Origin: Paracoccus sp. MC1862
GTDB taxonomy: Bacteria > Pseudomonadota > Alphaproteobacteria > Rhodobacterales > Rhodobacteraceae
Length of the DNA: 64,000 nt
Direction of reading: 5' to 3'
NCBI RefSeq assembly: GCF_016617715.1
Contig: NZ_CP067225.1
Coordinates: 558,001-622,000, forward strand
The notes beneath the pieces were generated by a model. It saw only the letters and a program-made list of their open reading frames with translations, did no database searches and was not told the DNA's origin. A program made the translations under genes and the position numbers. Below are positions 9,255 through 19,450 of the stretch, piece by piece (positions within the stretch are counted from its first letter, which is position 1; every line of letters begins with the position of its first letter).

Positions 9255-9869
9255 CATAGGACGTTGTCGGTCAGCACCCGGTTGATCCGCATCGGCGCGG
9301 CGCGTTCCAGGTCGCGTGAGACAAGCGCCGCGCGTTCGCAGCCGTCTTCGCCGGGTAGACGCGCACGAACACCCAACGGGTGGCGCGGTCGATGGCCACG
9401 AACAGGTAGCGCCGCCGGTCCTCGTCGGCCATCTGCGGCAGATGTTTCACGTCGATGTGGAGGTAGCCCGCCGCATAGTCCTTGAAGGGCTTGTGGGCGG
9501 GCCTGGGCGCGGCCGGTTTCAGATCGCGCAAGTTGCCGGCGCTATGCCGCCGCAGGCAGCGGTCGAGGCCGGAACGCAAGACATTCGGATTGAGGAACTC
9601 GCGCACCACCGAGAGCAGATCGTCGAGCGGCAGCAGCAAGGACTTGCGCAGCGCAACCGCCACCGCCTGCCTCGGGCCGGCGTCAGCGTGGTCTGCAACC
9701 GGTGCGGCGTGTGGCTCCGGTCATGGACGCCGTCGCGCTTGCACCATTTCCAGACGGTCTGCCCGGAGATGCCGTAGCGCTCGGCCGCCATCCAAGCCGG
9801 CTCCGTGCCCGCCTGGATGGCGGCCCGGATCTTCGGTGTCGTGGTTGCCTGCCTGTGCAGAGAGATCAA
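9255..9869 (-). pseudogene. truncated and frameshifted IS481-family transposase
   Basis: From 9869 the minus strand reads the N-terminal helix-turn-helix (AWMAAERYGISGQTVWKWCKRDG). After a frameshift near 9670-9680 it reads the DDE core (YLHIDVKHLPQMADEDRRRYLFVAIDRATRWVFV). A second break near 9300 precedes RINRVLTDN, and the reading ends soon after the second catalytic Asp at about 9255. The last third of the gene is missing. Confidence 0.8.
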
Positions 9870-10070
9870 CAGGCCCGACTCCCGTCCCGGACCTCACCCA
9901 GGATCGATCTTGCCATGAACAAGGCGGCCCGGCGACCGTCTATGTGATCATCCGGGATGGAACAGCTACCCGTGAACAGCTACACTGACGGCTGCGAGGC
10001 GGCCGTTCTCGATCACCTCTCCGCAACCCGGGCATCAGTACCTAGGCTCCAGCCCCATTGTTTCTGATCC

Positions 10071-10940
10071 GTGAGCAACCTTTTCTGGCTGTCCGGGGAG
10101 GGGCAGGTCAGAGCGCCTGAGGCCTTTCTTTCCGAAGAGCCATGGCAACCCCGGGTCGATGATCGGCGCGTGCTCAGCGGCATGATCTTCGTCAACCGCA
10201 ATGGCTTGCGATAGTGTGCCGCACCCAAGGGATAGGGTCCGGCGAAGACGCTCTGCAACCGTTGGAAGCGCTGGCGCGACAACCGGGTGTTTGCCCGGAT
10301 CATTATGGGCCTGGCCACGCAAGGCACCGCGCGCAAGACAATCATGATCGATGCAACCCCTCTGAAGGCGCACCGCACGGCTTCCAGCCTGCGCGCCAAG
10401 AAGAGGGGGCGCGGACGCCCGATCGGGCGCAGTTTGAGGGTCGGAAAACGATCCACGAGATCGTTTTCCCGAGAACGGGGGCATGAACACCAGGCTGCCC
10501 GCCGTCCCCGACGCCAGGGACCGGCCGATCCGTTTCTTGCTGTCGGCCGGACAGGTGAGCGACTGCATCGGCGCGGCGGCGCTGCTGGGCAGCCTGCCCG
10601 AGGCCGGCTGGCTGCCGGCAGATCGAGGACATGATGCAAACTGGCTGAGAGAAGCCTTGAATGGCAAGGGGAGAAAGGTCTGCATCCCCGCTTGGAAGTC
10701 CCGAAAGACGACCGTGAAAGACGACAAGCGGCGTTACAAGCGGCGCAACCGGATCGAGATCATGGGCGGCGGCTCAAGGACTGGCCAATCGTCGGGGAAA
10801 CAGTCCCTCCGACTGTTTCCTGATCCTCCTCATATGCCGCAACTCGATACGACGGCTGCCCGGACACCTTCTTCCCTGCCGTCGACGCATGCGGCGACTT
10901 CTGGCCGCAACCCTCCTCTTCTGGCTTTGAAGATCAATGG
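10071..10940 (+). pseudogene. degenerate IS5-family (IS427-like) transposase
   Basis: The coding strand starts at GTG 10071 (SNLFWLS) and can be followed through FARIIMGLATQGTARKTIMIDATPLKAHRTASSLRAKK, then IRFLLSAGQVSDCIGAAALLGSLPEA, then DKRRYKRRNRIEIM. It ends in the FFPAVDA/DFW tail near 10925. A TAG at about 10217 replaces an expected Trp codon, and several frameshifts follow. A short palindromic element is inserted at 10786-10832, between RIEIM and the C-terminal RYDGCP region. Confidence 0.8.
10786..10832 (+). repeat. palindromic insert, copy A (in an IS5 relic)
   Basis: Arms GGAAACAGTC (10796-10805) and GACTGTTTCC (10811-10820) pair perfectly. The left side is CAATCGTCGG and the right side TGATCCTCC. 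It interrupts transposase sequence that resumes on the other side. The same unit occurs at 13331-13377 and, decayed and inverted, at 49998-50040. Confidence 0.8.
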
Positions 10941-10984
10941 GGCTGGAGCGGAGATGCAGGATGTCGGCCGCAGCCGCGACAGGC

Positions 10985-11185
10985 AACAAGGAGGTGATCG
11001 CCTTCTGCCAGACCCATCCAAGCGCGGGGGCTGACGAGGATACCCTGCGCGCCCATGCGGCGGTGCGGCTCAGCGCCTACAGGGTGCCTTCGCACATTGT
11101 GATCTGCGCCCGGCTACCGGCGGCACCTTCGGGCAAGATCCTCAAGCACAGGCTGTTGGACCATTTCACGGACCAGCCTGACTGA
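10985..11185 (+). pseudogene. C-terminal fragment of an AMP-forming acyl-CoA synthetase
   Basis: The frame reads EVIAFCQTHPSAG, then EDTLRAHAAVRLSAYRVPSHI and LPAAPSGKILKHRLLDHF. These are the hinge and the catalytic PxxxSGKxxK lysine motif of the AMP-binding C-terminal domain. The main N-terminal domain is absent; the fragment begins right after the IS5 relic. It suggests a former acyl-CoA activating gene destroyed by the insertion. Confidence 0.75.
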
Positions 11186-11219
11186 ATGCCCCTTAACCCG
11201 CCGTCTGTCAAGATCCGAA

Positions 11220-12543
11220 ATCCCGGATCGCCGCGGCCTGCGTCGCGCTGGTCGTTGCCGTGGCGCTGGACTACACCGGCGGGGCGATCCCCGACCTCTG
11301 TTGGTGCTGGCCCGGGCGGCGCTGGGAGTGTATTCCCTGCTTAACAGGCGGTGGCTCAACGTCTCAGCCCGTGTCACCTTGACACTGGCCGCCGCTTGCG
11401 GGGTCGCGGTACTGGTCCAGGGCATGGGAGTTGGTGTCTGGACGCAGACGCTGGGGCCGGATGGTGTTTCTTGCCGCGCTGCTCGGGCTGCTGGGCGTGT
11501 TGCACGCGGTAGCGGCGAACTCTCTGGCGGTGATCGTCGCCGGGCGGTTCCTGACGCGTCAGTCGCCGGCACGCCGCTACGCTGCGCTGACGACGGGCAT
11601 ACCCTCGGCGTCCTGATCAATTTCGGGGCACTGACGATCCTGCTGCACATGGCGCACCGCGCCGCCGAGGAGGCTTCGGGCTACCTTCCCCCCGCGTTTG
11701 CGCGATTTGCGGCTGCGGCGGATGATGACGGCGGTCTTGCCCGGGTTCAGCCTGATCGTCTTCTGGTCGCCTTTCGGTCTTGCCGTGAACCCTGCTGCTG
11801 CTGGCGCTGCCGGGCTGGCGGATTGGGGTGGTGGCCGTGCCGGATTTCGGCATCACCGGCTGACTGCTGGACCGCCGCCTGCAACCGGCGCGGCCATCCT
11901 TGCCGAGCCCTGCGCCCGCGCCGGAAGGCGACGGCGCTGCAGCTTCTGGGACATATCTTCGGCTTGCCGGGGCTGGTCTTCGGACTGAGTTAGGCCAGCC
12001 CTCTGAGCGTGCAGGCCGCGCTGGTGGTGATGCTACCGCTTTATGCCACCCTCTGGATGGCGCTGGGCGCGGTCCGGCAGTCGCGCAACCTCGCCAGCGC
12101 GCTGGTGGAATACGGCAGCGATGTCGGCCGGGCCTTGGCGGGGATGGCCTCTGAACTGACGGTCTTCGCCTCGGCCGGCATCATGGTCGTGCTGATTCAC
12201 CAGCTTTTGCCCGGCGGCTCGCAGATGGTCGCCGCCATGGGGTGGGGGCCAGATGCAGTTGCGGCGGTGCCGCTGATGATGGCGGCGCTGTTTCTGTTGT
12301 CCTGCGTGGGCATCAATCCCATCATCGTGACCGCGATTCTCGCCTCGACCATGGCTGGGCTGGCAATCCCGGATCTCAGCCAGACCGCCATTGCGCTGTC
12401 GCTGGCTGGCGCTTGGGCATCGGTGATGATCTTCTCGCCCTCCCTGACCTTGGTGGCGCTGGCCTCGGGGCTGCCGGCTGTCCGCTGACCATCGTGGGTC
12501 CGCGCTGGAACTGGGCCTTCTACCTGCTGGTCTTTGCGATCTG
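11220..12543 (+). pseudogene. broken multi-pass membrane protein (transporter-like)
   Basis: Hydrophobic segments run in order across all three frames, so a single large membrane protein has been broken by several frameshifts and stops. The last intact piece (12009-12488) has four or five membrane spans and a GINPIIVTAILASTMAG motif, reminiscent of hairpin regions in secondary transporters. I cannot assign the family. It lies between acyl-CoA ligase and thiolase relics, so it may have been the uptake gene of that lost pathway. Confidence 0.6.
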
Positions 12544-12576
12544 AGCGGCGGCGATGACGGCGATGGGCGCGGCCGG

Positions 12577-13020
12577 GTGGGTATGACGGGCGGTCATGTG
12601 ATCCCGCGTATCATGCGTGGGCTGGAGGCGGTCGCCGTCGCCGCCCGCGCCATCCAGGCGGGCGACATCGAGCTTGCGATCGCCTCGGGCGTCGAAAGCA
12701 TGACCCGCGCGCCTTTCGTGATGCCCAAGGCGGGGGCGGCTTGGTCTCGCGGGAACGAGGTCTTCGACACCACCATCGGCTGGCGCTTCGTAAACCCGAG
12801 GATGGCCGCGGACTATGGCACCGGGTCGATGCCCAAGACGGCGCAGAACCTCGCCGACGACTATGGCCTCAGCCGCGCCGACTAGGACGCCGTTGCCCTG
12901 CGCTCGCAGGAACGGGCAGCGGCGGCGAAGGCGAATGGGCGGCTCGCGGCGGGGATTCTGCCAGTGACAGTGCAGCTCGGACGCGGCAAGACGGCCGAGG
13001 TCGCGCAGACCGGACGTGGC
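12577..13020 (+). pseudogene. thiolase (acetyl-CoA acyltransferase) remnant
   Basis: The frame matches thiolase region EAVAVAARAIQAGDIELAIASGVESMTRAPFVMPKA, followed by DTTIGWRFVN and SMPKTAQNLADDYGLSRAD. It is closest to beta-ketoadipyl-CoA-type thiolases. The segment that should carry the catalytic Cys is altered (VIPRIMRGLEAV). A TAG at 12883-12885 replaces the expected CAG, after which DAVALRSQERAAAAKANGRL continues in frame. Sequence ends at the IS3 relic near 13020-13060. It cannot be functional. Confidence 0.8.
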
Positions 13021-13059
13021 GCGGGAATTTCCGCAGCGCGGGTGCGATCTTCAGCAATA

Positions 13060-14390
13060 AGGGTGGCCTGCTCCACTGAGGTGGTCCATTTCCAATCCTG
13101 GTGCATGACGGGTCTCGGCGCTGTGGTGGGGGGAGCTGGCGAAGCGGTTCGGGGTGGCGGAGCCGGTCCCTGCTGGACCTCGGGGGCCGGCGGCCCAGGG
13201 ATGGATGCGGGCGTTTCGTGTTGTAATGGCGCCGCCGCGCCTCAATGACGATCCTTGCTTCGGCGCGGCGGGAGAAGATCTTCCCATCGAGCCGCTGGTC
13301 GCGGCGTTTCGCGTTGAAGCTCTCGCAGCAGCCAATCGTCCGGGAAACAGTCCCCCGGACTGTTTCCTGATCCTCCGCCATCCCGAGGTGACCCCGGCTC
13401 GATGCAGGCCGTGCCGGTGCCGACCGCGGCGATCCCGTCGCGCACCGCCCTGGCCACGAACTCCGGGCCCTTGTCGGACCTGATGTGATCGGGCACGCCG
13501 CGTGAGGCATGAACCGGTCCGACAGCACGTCGATGACATCCATCGACCGGCGCCTGCGGCTGATCCGGATGGCCAAGGCATTCCCGGGTGAAATCGTCGA
13601 TCAGGTCGCGCATGCGGAACCTCCTGCCGTCCCGGGTCCGGGACCCCGGCGAAGTCGCAAGACCAGCCGTGCTCTGGCCGCTCTGGCCGCAGACGAGGCA
13701 CGATCCGTCGTTGAGCCACAGGCGCGCCCTCCTCGGTTGCCTGTGCGGGACCTTCAGCCCCTCCCGCCGCCGTCGACGCAGGCGTCGACCCTTCCCCCCC
13801 CGCTTCACGTCCATCGCCCAGCCCGCGCTGCGGAGCAACGCCGTGATCCGGCGGCAGCCGGAGCGGCCCTGCCGGCGCGTGCGATGATGTCAGCAGTCAG
13901 CGCCTCTTCATCGGCCTGCCCGCGCGGCACCTTCCGGCTCGGGTCGAGCGATGCTGCCCGGGCACGCGGCAGGCAAGGCGCTCCGACACCTGGAACGTCT
14001 GCCGAACATGCGCGATGCAAGCACGGCGGCGGGCGGGACCTGGAAGTTTCCCGAGGCGTTCGGCCACAGGCCCCACCTCTCAAGATCAGCTTCTCCAGCG
14101 TCAGTTCCGACACCGCCTTGCGCAGCCGCCCATTCTCCCTCTCCGGCTCCTTCGCTTGAGCTGGTCGCCCTTCCGCCCGCCGAACTCCTTGCGCCGCCGG
14201 GAGCAGGTGAACTGCGTCACCCTGATCGACCGCACCGCCTCGGCCACCGACCGGCCCTGCGACACCAACAGGTCGACCTGCCGGATCTGCGCGCGGCAAG
14301 CTCCTCCGGCTTGTGCTTCTTCTGCGCCATCCCTCCGTCATCCAGCTGGCTCGAAAACATGCTTCAGAAAAGGACAACTTTCGGAGGGGC
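13060..14390 (-). mobile_element. degenerate IS3-family element, copy 1
   Basis: Minus-strand pieces give OrfA (RLRKAVSELTLEKLILRGGA, with its start near 14330) and OrfB. The OrfB pieces include TRDGRRFRMRDLIDDFTRECL, DHIRSDKGPEFVA and CIEPGSP, then CCESFNAKRRDQRLDGKI and RRHYNTKRPHPSLG. Several frameshifts split it. A palindromic unit interrupts OrfB at 13331-13377. The same IS occurs inverted at 48985-50300 with the insert at the same place. Terminal sequences near 14385 (CCGAAAGTTGTCC on the minus strand) resemble the other copy's start. Confidence 0.8.
13331..13377 (+). repeat. palindromic insert, copy B (in an IS3 relic)
   Basis: Arms GGAAACAGTCC (13343-13353) and GGACTGTTTCC (13357-13367) form a perfect 11-base stem with loop CCC. 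Flanks CAATCGTC and TGATCCTCC match copy A. Read on the coding strand it falls between IEPGSP and CESFNAK of the transposase and shifts the reading frame. Confidence 0.8.
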
Positions 14391-14504
14391 AGGCCAAGCA
14401 CTGCAGCGCGATCTCGCGCACCGGCGCCTCAACGCCGCTTCTTCAAATCGGATGTTTCCCCGAGCTTTCAATCCCGCAGGCAAGTGCATTCGGAACCGGG
14501 CGCC

Positions 14505-15475
14505 GGGGCAAGCAAGTGGCCACCCTTCTCCCGCCTGTCCACGCGGACCGCCGTCGTCGGCCTCACTGCTGTCGGCCTGTCACCGTGGCGGTTGCCGATC
14601 ATCTTCTCGCCCGGAAGGCCGAGCGCGACAATCTTCCCGCTGAGAACTTCCTGAACGTGACTGGCGTCTGTCTCCACTATATGGAGCGCGGTACAAGAGC
14701 GCCTGTGGTCCTGCTGCATGGCAACGGCAGCATGATCTGGGACTTGGCGACAAGCGGCATCATCGAGCTTGCGGCCCGGAAGCATCGGGTGATCGTTCTC
14801 GACCGGCCGGGCTACGGGCACAGCGAGCGCCCGCGGAACAGGATCCGGACAGCCGAGGCGCAGGCCGACCTGATCCATGACGCGCCTGCGCAACTCGGCA
14901 TCGAGCGTGCGACGGTTCTCGGCCATTCCTGGAGGTTGCCTGGCCGCGTTGCCCTTGCCCTCAAATATCCCGATCTGGTTGGAGGGCTCGTGCTGGCGTC
15001 AGGCTGCTACTGGCTCTGCGTGGCGGCTCCGGCGGTGGGCGACGTCATCCGCCATACGATCTCGCGGTCCCGAGCCGACTGACAAGGCCACTCCTGATGC
15101 GGAAGATCTTCGGGCCCCGGCCGGTGCCGACGAAGTTCGCGGGGTTTCCGGAGGCCATGGCCATCCGTCCCTCACAACTCTGGGCAAGCACCGCGGAGTC
15201 GGCCCTGATGGTTCCGGATGCTCTTGCGGCCCAGGACACCTGCGCCCTGCTCAAGATGCCGGTCGCCATCGTGGCAGGCGCTGAGGACCGTCCTGTCGAT
15301 GCGGAAGATCAGTCAGTCCGGCTGCACGAGGATACCCCGCACAGCAGCGTTCATTGTGTCCCCGGCGCGGGCCACATGATCCATCAGACAAAAGCCGCAG
15401 CAGTCATGTCCGTGATCGGGAAGGTGACTTCGCCGGTCGGTCAAGCCGCCCGGGCAAAGGCTCTCTGTGCAGGGA
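14505..15475 (+). pseudogene. broken alpha/beta hydrolase
   Basis: Pieces in different frames read GVCLHYMERGTRAPVVLLHGNGSMIWD, then RVIVLDRPGYGHSERP and ATVLGHSW, and after a break near 15060-15090 a second part with PVAIVAGAEDRPVDAE and HCVPGAGHMIHQT. These are the oxyanion HG motif, the nucleophile elbow and the Asp/His region of the fold. The elbow is damaged (GHSWR instead of GHSxG). An N-terminal membrane anchor seems present near 14530 in another frame. Confidence 0.75.
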
Positions 15476-15486
15476 GGAAGGACGAC

Positions 15487-15882
15487 CTACTTCTGCCGTG
15501 CCTTGCGATCGGCATAGCGCCGGTCGCGGTCGGCCTTGCGTGCATCCTCGTCCTTGATGACCTGGGCGATCAGGCTGTCAGCCTTCTCACGCGCGGCAAT
15601 CCTGGCCCGGGCGGCGACAGCGGCGGCTTCCTGATAAGCGGCCGCCTCGGCCTCGACGCGCGTTTGCTCCTCCTGCTGCGCACGGGCCTCTGTCTTCAGC
15701 CGATCCCGCTCTTCACGCCGTTCGTCCCGCGCAGCAGCGATCGCGAGAAGCTCCTCTTGCCTCGCGATGCGTGTGGGTTCGGCGGCCTCCCTCGTGGCCC
15801 GATAGGCCCGAAGGAGCGCGGCCTTCGCATCGGCAGCAGCACTGCGACGGTCGGCGAGATCGTTGGTCTTGGTGGTTCTCAA
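15487..15882 (-). CDS. alanine/glutamate-rich coiled-coil protein, DUF6481-like
   Basis: The 131-residue protein is almost entirely charged helix, rich in Ala, Arg, Glu and Lys, with no signal peptide. The N-terminal part (DLADRRSAAADAKAALLRAYRA) and the repeated RxARxEEL/ARDERREERDR pattern resemble the DUF6481 family as I remember it; that assignment is tentative. It lies 47 bases downstream of another small charged protein on the same strand. The cold-shock gene further up shares the strand, so it may belong to a stress-induced set. Confidence 0.6.
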   Translation of the reverse strand: MRTTKTNDLADRRSAAADAKAALLRAYRATREAAEPTRIARQEELLAIAAARDERREERDRLKTEARAQQEEQTRVEAEAAAYQEAAAVAARARIAAREKADSLIAQVIKDEDARKADRDRRYADRKARQK

Positions 15883-15929
15883 ACTTGTATCCTGTCTGAA
15901 GTGTTGTCGGCCTGAAAGTCAGGCCGCTG

Positions 15930-16139
15930 TCATGGCTTCTGCGGCACGGAAGCTGCCCGGGCGCGGTCTTCGAATTCCCTGGCGAGGCGCGCCGTCCTGA
16001 GCCGCAGGGTCTTCTCTCGGCGAGCCTCGGCCACAGCGTCGAGTTCATCGACAGCGCGCTCCCTTGCCCGGAAATGCGACTGGGTCTTGGCAAAGGCGAT
16101 CTCGGCCTGCTGGCGCGGTCGGCTGTGGGTCGGTGTCAT
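15930..16139 (-). CDS. small charged hypothetical protein, 69 aa
   Basis: ATG at 16139 is preceded on the minus strand by CCAGGAGTTGAACTGCA, giving an AGGAG ribosome site. The product is a mostly helical, Arg/Ala/Glu-rich protein (RERAVDELDAVAEARREKTLRLR) with a Pro-Gln-Lys-Pro end. It precedes the DUF6481-like gene and is probably in the same operon. The family is not recognised. Confidence 0.55.
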   Translation of the reverse strand: MTPTHSRPRQQAEIAFAKTQSHFRARERAVDELDAVAEARREKTLRLRTARLAREFEDRARAASVPQKP

Positions 16140-16732
16140 TGCAGTTCAACTCCCAGGAGTGACGTCATGACGCAGCGCGGCACGGTTCCGGCAGAAGAGG
16201 GCGTCGGCGCCGAGATCACCCAAGACTAACCTGCAGGACCGACTTGCGCCGATTTTCAAGGCAACGCTCCACCATCCCTTGGGCAGCCTGCTGCGTCTCA
16301 CCCATTTGATGGCAATTGTACAGGATCAACTGCGCAACTTCCTCGTCCGTTCTGCCAAGGTCTTTTCGCACGGATATTCCTTTCAGGATCTGGGGGCGGC
16401 GTGCAGGGCCAAGCGCCTCTGGATTGCACGCCGTCGGCTTCAAGGGAACAGGCTCGCCATCCAGACCAACATAGCCAATCCGGCAAGCGCCTACGTTTAT
16501 GACCTCAGTCAGCAAGTCTCTTGGAATGCAAGCTGAATCTGAGCGTCGTTCGCCTGATCTGCTCTTGTTCTGAGGGATTCCTGAGAGGAGCAACAAACAT
16601 TCAGATAAGGCTTGTCGGATCACGCATGTCGTCTTCACAAACCTGCGCATAAAAGATTGAAATGGGGGAATATCGCTTCCCTTACGGCAAGGCAGTCCGG
16701 GAATGTCGTCCAGTTCGGATCTGGGTGCCCCA
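16140..16732. other. no supported gene
   Basis: A long minus-strand open frame crosses this stretch, but its residue composition changes abruptly and no family is recognised. Its last 55 residues (RTDEEVAQLILYNCHQMGET and following) could be a relic. I see no IS ends or RNA gene here. Confidence 0.4.
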
Positions 16733-17011
16733 TCACGCAGCGATGGCTCGCGCAGTCTGACCCACATGGGTTGCGGGCACGAACCCCGCCGTCCTTGCCG
16801 CCGAGATGAAGGCCCGGCGCGCGGTGCCGACAGATGCCATGCAGTCCATGGCCGCTTCCACTTGGTGGAGCGCACGATCACGGGCGTGGTCGGCGACCGG
16901 CCATTTCTTCAGCAACCAGTATTGGGCCTGTTCGGCCGTGGTGATGTCCTGGATGTCGCCGTGGGGCGACATGACAAAGGACAGGGGCTTGCCCCAGTTA
17001 ATTTCGATCAA
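16733..17011 (-). CDS. DUF982 protein
   Basis: A protein of about 92 residues with the DUF982 pattern: an N-terminal strand region (INWGKPLSFVM), then ITTAEQAQYWLLKKWP, a conserved helix with the central C (MDCMASV) and RRAFISAARTAGF at the end. DUF982 proteins are small soluble proteins of unknown function, common in Rhizobiales and Rhodobacteraceae. No ATG fits the domain start. TTG at 17011 is chosen for length; another TTG at 17059 would add 16 residues. Confidence 0.7.
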   Translation of the reverse strand: MIEINWGKPLSFVMSPHGDIQDITTAEQAQYWLLKKWPVADHARDRALHQVEAAMDCMASVGTARRAFISAARTAGFVPATHVGQTARAIAA

Positions 17012-17126
17012 CGTCGTGTTCTTTCGTGGAGAGGCGAATACCGGCGCACCGCAATGCAAGCCGGTTCGTGGGGAAGGAGGGCCTGCCCGAGAGCGGCCCA
17101 GCCTTCATGATTTCGCAGATTGTCGC

Positions 17127-17333
17127 TCAGGCGAGAACGAGGTTCGTCGCCGACTCGCGCCCGTTGCGGTCTCGCTCCAGGTCGAACGAAAGCGCCTGGC
17201 CGTCATCCAGCTGGTGAATGCCGGCACGTTCGAGCGCGGAGACGTGGACGAAGACATCCTTCGAGCCGCTTTCGGGCTGGATGAAGCCGAAGCCCTTGGT
17301 GGAGTTGAACCATTTTACGGTGCCATTGGCCAT
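17127..17333 (-). CDS. cold-shock protein, CspA family
   Basis: A 68-residue single cold-shock domain with both RNA-binding motifs, KGFGFI (13-18) and VFVHVS (27-32), and the N-terminal GTVKWFN. The ribosome site AAGGAA lies about 8 bases before ATG 17333; an upstream in-frame ATG would add ten unlikely residues. It binds single-stranded nucleic acid as an RNA chaperone. It stands near DUF982 and DUF6481-like genes, all on the minus strand. Confidence 0.92.
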   Translation of the reverse strand: MANGTVKWFNSTKGFGFIQPESGSKDVFVHVSALERAGIHQLDDGQALSFDLERDRNGRESATNLVLA

Positions 17334-17515
17334 CGTGATATTCCTTTTATCTGTGCCGCTCACATGATGCAGCGTCCCGGCAAAGCTGAAGATCGAGAGC
17401 TGAGCCGGAAGGAACAGGTTCGAAAAAGAGTATTGCTGAACTCATATGAGGGTGCGCCGCCTATCTTGCAAGTGGCAGCACGGATTTCATTGCATCCCAC
17501 TCCATGCAAGAGGCA

Positions 17516-17870
17516 GGCGTTCCCGTCCGACTGGTGTTGATGCTGCACGGCTGCACCCAAGGTCCGGACCACTTCTCCTACAGGACCGACATGAACCGCG
17601 ACGCCGAAGGCCATGGACTGATCCCTGGTTTATCCCCATCCGGTGTAGGCCCCATAACCCCAAGGATGCTGGAACTCTGACCTTGGCCCGAGGGCCAGCA
17701 TGCCGAGACAGCGAAGCTGCACTGCCGGCAGTGCTGACCCGCGCAGTCGCGACCGGGTTCACGGTTTGCCCGGATACAATCTTCGCCGCCGGCCTGTCGG
17801 CCGAAGGCGCGATGACCGCGACCCACCCGAGCCTGCTTGCGGTGGCCATCCGATCGCGGGGAGGTCGGAG
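17516..17870 (+). pseudogene. PHB depolymerase-family esterase remnant
   Basis: The plus strand reads VPVRLVLMLHGCTQGPDHF and RTDMNRDAEGHGL, the oxyanion-hole region of PHB depolymerase family esterases. After a stop and frameshift it reads VCPDTIFAAGLSAEGAMTATHPSLLAVAIRSRG, matching the lipase box region. The usual GLSAGG is GLSAEG here, and the middle and C-terminal parts are missing. It is a clear relic. Confidence 0.75.
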
Positions 17871-18297
17871 ATGGCACAACCGGATGAAGAAAGACGGAAC
17901 GAGCTTCTCGGCCGCGTGCTTGCGCCAAAGCAAGGCACGGCTAGTCGAGATACACCGTCATCCTGTTTGCCGACCAGATCGGGAAGGGTGCTTGCGTCGT
18001 CCTCGCCGTGGGCCGGCGCTGGCCCTTACTGCAGTCAATACAGGAAGACGCAGATCATCTCGGCGCAGGCTTCCGGTGGAGGGAATCTCGCGCTGCCGCG
18101 CCGTATCCTGGTGAAGGAGAGCAAAAACAACCTCGACGAGCCATGCCGGGCACTCCCATGATGCATTGCCCGCGCCCAGAGCCCGCTTGTGCCGCACTCG
18201 TGCCTTGCCGGGGCGAGAGGCTCGCCTTAGAGGATGCGGCACAGGAAAAACGCCGTGCGGGCCTATGGTCATTCGTGGCTCAAGCTCGAGGGCGTTG
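17871..18297. other. no supported gene upstream of the desaturase
   Basis: Open frames exist on both strands but none shows a family, a signal peptide or a convincing start. The stretch presumably carries the desaturase promoter, though no clear -35/-10 pair could be chosen. Confidence 0.4.
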
Positions 18298-19338
18298 ATG
18301 ATGACATCTTCCGACGACACGCCGACCATGCAGGTCCGCTCGGCCAAGGACTGGGTCCGGGTCCTGGCGAAGTATCGCGAGCCCTCCACGCGCCGCAGCA
18401 TCCTTGAACTCCTTGTCACTCTGGTGCCATTTGCCCTGCTCTGGGGTCTGGCCTGGGCGTCGATGTCGATCAGCTACTGGCTGACGCTCGGCCTCTCGAT
18501 CCTGAACGGATTGTTCCTTGTGCGGATATTCTGCATCCAGCATGACTGCGGCCATGCCTCGTTCTTTCACAGCCGCAAGGTTCAGGATTGGGTGGGCCGG
18601 TGCCTGGGGGTGCTGACACTGACGCCCTACGACGTCTGGCGCCGGACCCATGCCCTTCACCACGCGCAGCACGGCAATCTCGACCAGCGCGGCATTGGTG
18701 ATGTGCTGACGTTGACGGTGGCCGAATACCAGGCGCGGAGCCGCCTCGGCAGGCTGATGTATCGCCTTTACCGTCACCCGATCGTGCTGTTCGGGCTGGG
18801 GCCGAGTTACCTGTTCCTGCTGCAGAACCGCTTGCCGCTTGGCCTGATGACGGCCGGCCGGCGCTACTGGATGTCGGCCATGGGCACGAATGCCATGCTC
18901 GCGCTCATTCTTGCGGCGATGATCTGGCTGGGCGGGCTGGCGCCGGTGGTCCTGATCTATCTTCCCACGGTTGTCGTCGCCGCCACGATCGGGATGTGGC
19001 TGTTCTACGTCCAGCACCAGTTCGAGGAGACCCACTGGGCTGGAAACGACGACTGGCAACTGCACGAGGCGGCGCTGGCAGGGTCCTCGCATTACGTGCT
19101 GCCTGCGCCGTTGCGCTGGGTATCGGCAAATATCGGCATTCACCATGTCCACCATCTCTACAGCCGCATTCCCTTCTATCGGCTGCCGGAGATCCTGCGC
19201 GACCATGCCGAACTTGCGGCAGCCCAGCGGTTGACGCCCCGGGAAAGCCTGCGCTCGGTGAACCTGCATCTGTGGGACGAGAAGCTGAAGCGCCTGACGT
19301 CGTTCCGAGAGGCACGCCAGCGCTACGGCGCTGCATAG
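18298..19338 (+). CDS. membrane fatty acid desaturase
   Basis: The 346-residue integral membrane protein has the three histidine boxes that bind the di-iron centre: HDCGH (82-86), HALHH (118-122) and HHVHH near 276. Four or more hydrophobic spans lie between them. Such enzymes insert double bonds into acyl chains of membrane lipids, using O2 and an electron carrier. The start is ATG 18298 or 18301 (two in a row) after a weak GAGGG site. It is a single-gene unit surrounded by relics, with no obvious damage. Confidence 0.88.
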   Translation: MMTSSDDTPTMQVRSAKDWVRVLAKYREPSTRRSILELLVTLVPFALLWGLAWASMSISYWLTLGLSILNGLFLVRIFCIQHDCGHASFFHSRKVQDWVGRCLGVLTLTPYDVWRRTHALHHAQHGNLDQRGIGDVLTLTVAEYQARSRLGRLMYRLYRHPIVLFGLGPSYLFLLQNRLPLGLMTAGRRYWMSAMGTNAMLALILAAMIWLGGLAPVVLIYLPTVVVAATIGMWLFYVQHQFEETHWAGNDDWQLHEAALAGSSHYVLPAPLRWVSANIGIHHVHHLYSRIPFYRLPEILRDHAELAAAQRLTPRESLRSVNLHLWDEKLKRLTSFREARQRYGAA

Positions 19339-19450
19339 GGTTCGGCTGCTTCAAGGGCCTCCAATAGCCGCGATCCTGATGGGACGTGGTCCGGGCGGCT
19401 GGTCGGGATAAGCAACGGCAGCCTGCTTGCCCTGACGCCATGCTCCGTTC

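Noticed and set aside
16216..16881. Long minus-strand open frame of about 220 codons
   Set aside because: Composition shifts along its length, no family or motif is recognisable, and it overlaps the DUF982 gene in another frame. High GC favours long chance frames.
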